A stretch of 7,685 nucleotides of DNA. Source: an uncultured Granulosicoccus sp. GTDB taxonomy: Bacteria > Pseudomonadota > Gammaproteobacteria > Granulosicoccales > Granulosicoccaceae. The notes under the pieces were generated by a model. That model had not been told where the DNA came from and did no database searches. It saw only the letters and a list, made by a program, of their open reading frames with translations. The stretch is from contig CALLPU010000485.1 of NCBI GenBank assembly GCA_938016235.1, positions 1-7,685 of the forward strand, given 5' to 3'. Of this stretch, positions 6,230 to 7,685 are shown one piece after another. The position numbers and the translations under genes were made by a program. Each line of letters begins with the position of its first letter. The first letter of the stretch is position 1.

Positions 6230-7249
6230 TCAGGATGATAGGATAACTTTGGCCTGGTCTGCGGAGGATTGGTAGATTGCCGCTTCCACTTCCAGGACTT
6301 CCAGGTACTCTTCCGCCGTGTTTTCCGGTATCTCTCCAGATGATAGTGCAGTGAGCACGTGGCTTTGCAGTGCGTACACGCAATCCCCGCCAAAACCAGG
6401 CCAATCGCTGGCGGGCAGCAGCGTGTGCCAGGGGGTCTCTGCAAATCTGCGATGGTGTACGCTGCCATCCCCACTGACGGTCAAGGTTCCGGCTGTACCT
6501 TCCACCAGACATTCGCCCAGCGTGGTTCGATGGTTTGTGGCGGCGTGGTCCAGCGAGCGGTTTCCATCAAACAGTGCACGCTTGTTGTCCTCGAATTCGA
6601 ACACGATATAGGCCGCATCTTCACCGGCAATAACAGGGTTCATGGTGCGCAGATCGGCATACACGGACAGTGGCTTCCCCAGCATGTATCGGAATGTATC
6701 TATCCAGTGCACCCCGGTTTCGTGAACCAGCAGGCGAGGCATCGTCTGAAAGTACGGTTGGCGATCCAGATACGCATTCTTACCCTGGCCATCACCGGTT
6801 CGCAGTCTGAACGTCATCTGATGCACGGTGCCAATCAAGCCGTCATCAAGGGCCTGGCGGATGCTTCGATACCAGGGCTGGAAACGAAAATTCTCATGAA
6901 TGATCAGGGGTATACCCGCTGTTTTGCACAGCTGCGTTGCCTGGGTTGCTTCCGCTAGTGAGGTGCAGAAAGGCTTCTGGCAAATAATGGCGTCAAGACC
7001 TGCCTCGACAGCTGCGTGGATAAATGCGTAATGGGTATCGGGAGGTGTGATGATATCGAGCAGCTGAGGCTGAACTTCATTCAGCATATCGGGTAAGTGA
7101 TCGAACGCAGGGTAGCCGGTCTTTTTTGCCAGGGCGATGGATCTGTCCATCGATCCCACAACCTGGACTTCAGGAATGCGAGACCAGGCGTCGTAGTGAA
7201 ATTGGCTGAAATACCCGGCGCCTGCACAGGCCACCCGATTGATAAGCAT
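6230..7249 (-). CDS. Gfo/Idh/MocA-family NAD(P)-dependent oxidoreductase
   Basis: A 339-residue cytoplasmic dehydrogenase of the family that oxidises or reduces sugars, inositols and related polyols. The N-terminal Rossmann domain (5-118) has the glycine signature 'CAGAGYFS' (8-15), an acidic residue (Asp35) after the second strand, and 'ITPPDTHY' (67-74). The catalytic-lysine motif reads CQKPF (90-94), with Gln in place of the usual Glu of EKP. The C-terminal alpha/beta domain includes 'VHETGVHWIDTFRYMLG' (175-191), where His181 and Asp184 are the expected active-site pair, and a beta-sheet ending in 'EEYLEVLEVEAAIYQSS'. The ATG at 7249 has an excellent ribosome site, GGGAGGAA, 8 nt upstream. 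The gene is first in the minus-strand operon, 13 nt before the GntR gene, and divergent from the TTT binding protein. The context suggests a role in breaking down an imported acid, possibly a sugar acid; the substrate is unknown. Confidence 0.9.
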   Translation of the reverse strand: MLINRVACAGAGYFSQFHYDAWSRIPEVQVVGSMDRSIALAKKTGYPAFDHLPDMLNEVQPQLLDIITPPDTHYAFIHAAVEAGLDAIICQKPFCTSLAEATQATQLCKTAGIPLIIHENFRFQPWYRSIRQALDDGLIGTVHQMTFRLRTGDGQGKNAYLDRQPYFQTMPRLLVHETGVHWIDTFRYMLGKPLSVYADLRTMNPVIAGEDAAYIVFEFEDNKRALFDGNRSLDHAATNHRTTLGECLVEGTAGTLTVSGDGSVHHRRFAETPWHTLLPASDWPGFGGDCVYALQSHVLTALSSGEIPENTAEEYLEVLEVEAAIYQSSADQAKVILSS

Positions 7250-7332
7250 GTTTTAAATTCCTCCCGGAGTACTGTGACGGTATCACGCGGTGATGCGCTT
7301 GAGCATCAGGGTAATCCGCCTATTCCACTAAA

Positions 7333-7398
7333 GTATGCGTTAATCGCTTTGACAATGTATACGTTGTTGTATACGGTAATAATTCGATCAAAGTATAC
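7333..7398. promoter_or_regulatory. Phased GTATAC box array, candidate regulator binding sites
   Basis: GTATGC at 7333-7338 is followed by perfect GTATAC palindromes at 7357-7362, 7369-7374 and 7393-7398. The start-to-start distances are 24, 12 and 24 bp. The boxes flank and overlap the proposed promoter of the TTT gene, the usual placement of repressor sites. The neighbouring GntR protein is the obvious candidate to bind them, since TTGTATAC-type palindromes are common among FCD regulators. This assignment is an inference. Confidence 0.55.
7349..7377 (+). promoter_or_regulatory. Probable sigma-70 promoter of the TTT binding-protein gene
   Basis: A consensus -35 TTGACA occupies 7349-7354. 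At the standard 17-bp spacing the -10 would be TACGGT (7372-7377), a weak match; TATACG (7370-7375) at 15 bp is the alternative. Two GTATAC boxes fall in the spacer and on the -10, so bound regulator would block polymerase. The -35 is convincing; the exact -10 is not. Confidence 0.5.
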
Positions 7399-7412
7399 TT
7401 GAGGACCAAACC

Positions 7413-7685
7413 GTGAAAACGATAACCAGATTCTTAGCTGCGTCGTCAGCATTATTGACCCTGTCCGCCCCGGCCATGGCGCAGGACTATCCCTTCAGAG
7501 ACATCACTACAGCTGTTGTCTGGAGCGCTGGAGGCGGTACCGACAGCATCAATCGCATGATCATGGCCGAAATGGAAAAGCACCTTCCAGTGGGTATCAG
7601 CGTAATCAATCAAACAGGCGGTGTAGCTGGTTCCAACGGCATGGTCTATGTTAAAAATCAACCTGACGATGGCTATACCCTGGTA
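7413..7685 (+). CDS. TTT-family (TctC/Bug) periplasmic substrate-binding protein, 5' part only
   Basis: The gene begins with GTG at 7413 and stays open to the window edge (91 codons seen of an expected 320 or so). A GAGGA ribosome site (7401-7405) lies 7 nt before the start. The first 23 residues are a Sec signal peptide: Lys and Arg, a hydrophobic core 'FLAASSALLTLSAP', and cleavage after Ala-Met-Ala. The mature start resembles tripartite tricarboxylate transporter binding proteins: 'WSAGGGTDSINR' (about 39-50), then 'VINQTGGVAGSNGM' (64-77) and 'DDGYTLV' (85-91), matching the family pattern of a glycine loop that binds a carboxylate and the 'PDGYTL' signature. It would capture an organic acid in the periplasm for a TctA/TctB-type membrane pair, likely encoded just beyond the window. 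It is divergent from the oxidoreductase operon and under the GTATAC box array. Confidence 0.9.
   Translation, partial: MKTITRFLAASSALLTLSAPAMAQDYPFRDITTAVVWSAGGGTDSINRMIMAEMEKHLPVGISVINQTGGVAGSNGMVYVKNQPDDGYTLV

Larger units (their letters stand above)
7250..7412. promoter_or_regulatory. Divergent control region between oxidoreductase operon and TTT gene
   Basis: This 163-bp region separates two divergently read genes and must hold both promoters. The half near the oxidoreductase carries its ribosome site and a long leader. The half near the TTT gene carries the GTATAC box array and a plausible promoter. I found no good minus-strand -35/-10 pair; TTGTCA read on the minus strand (about 7356-7351) is the nearest -35, with poor -10 choices. 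Confidence 0.7.

Noticed and set aside
6359..6958. A 199-residue plus-strand frame opposite the oxidoreductase
   Set aside because: It is a shadow of the Gfo/Idh/MocA gene; the minus-strand gene has a strong ribosome site and conserved motifs.
1..7685. CRISPR arrays, tRNAs, insertion sequences or prophage genes
   Set aside because: I found no regularly spaced direct repeats, no tRNA cloverleaf, no transposase motif and no phage-type gene.

Overview
The window looks like chromosomal DNA from a Gram-negative proteobacterium, most likely a free-living, probably marine, gammaproteobacterium. The lineage is an inference from protein style. The supporting signs are an outer-membrane-type lipoprotein, a chemoreceptor, a tripartite tricarboxylate transporter (TTT) binding protein with a signal peptide, and moderate GC content. 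I see no rRNA, tRNA, CRISPR, insertion sequence or phage gene.

Left part (1-4145, plus strand). After a probable terminator from an upstream gene (35-56) there is a two-gene sensory unit. It consists of a small exported PDC/Cache-like sensor protein (179-775) and a methyl-accepting chemotaxis protein (843 or 873 to 2762). The spacing suggests co-transcription, and the small protein may supply or modify ligand input to the receptor. After a 285-bp gap with no recognisable gene comes a 365-residue lipoprotein (3048-4145) with about seven tandem 'PA-x-Y-K-x-V' repeats and a C-terminal peptidoglycan-binding domain. A perfect 12-bp hairpin with a T-run (4181-4214) ends this block.

Right part (4228-7685). 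This is a carbon-catabolism locus. Three minus-strand genes, in transcription order, encode a Gfo/Idh/MocA-type oxidoreductase (7249-6230), a GntR-family regulator with an FCD effector domain (6216-5512) and an isopropylmalate/isocitrate/tartrate-type beta-decarboxylating dehydrogenase (5352-4228). Divergently, from 7413 and running off the window edge, is the substrate-binding protein of a TTT uptake system. The likely logic is that the TTT system imports a carboxylate, the two NAD(P)-dependent dehydrogenases oxidise it, and the GntR protein senses it or an intermediate. The substrate cannot be read from the sequence.

The most interesting non-coding signals are in the right part. A 58-bp near-perfect inverted repeat (5400-5457) precedes the dehydrogenase gene. 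A set of four GTATAC-type boxes spaced exactly 24, 12 and 24 bp (7333-7398) lies over the TTT promoter. Both regions share GTATGC and CCACTAAA words, which makes them candidate operators of the GntR protein encoded between them.
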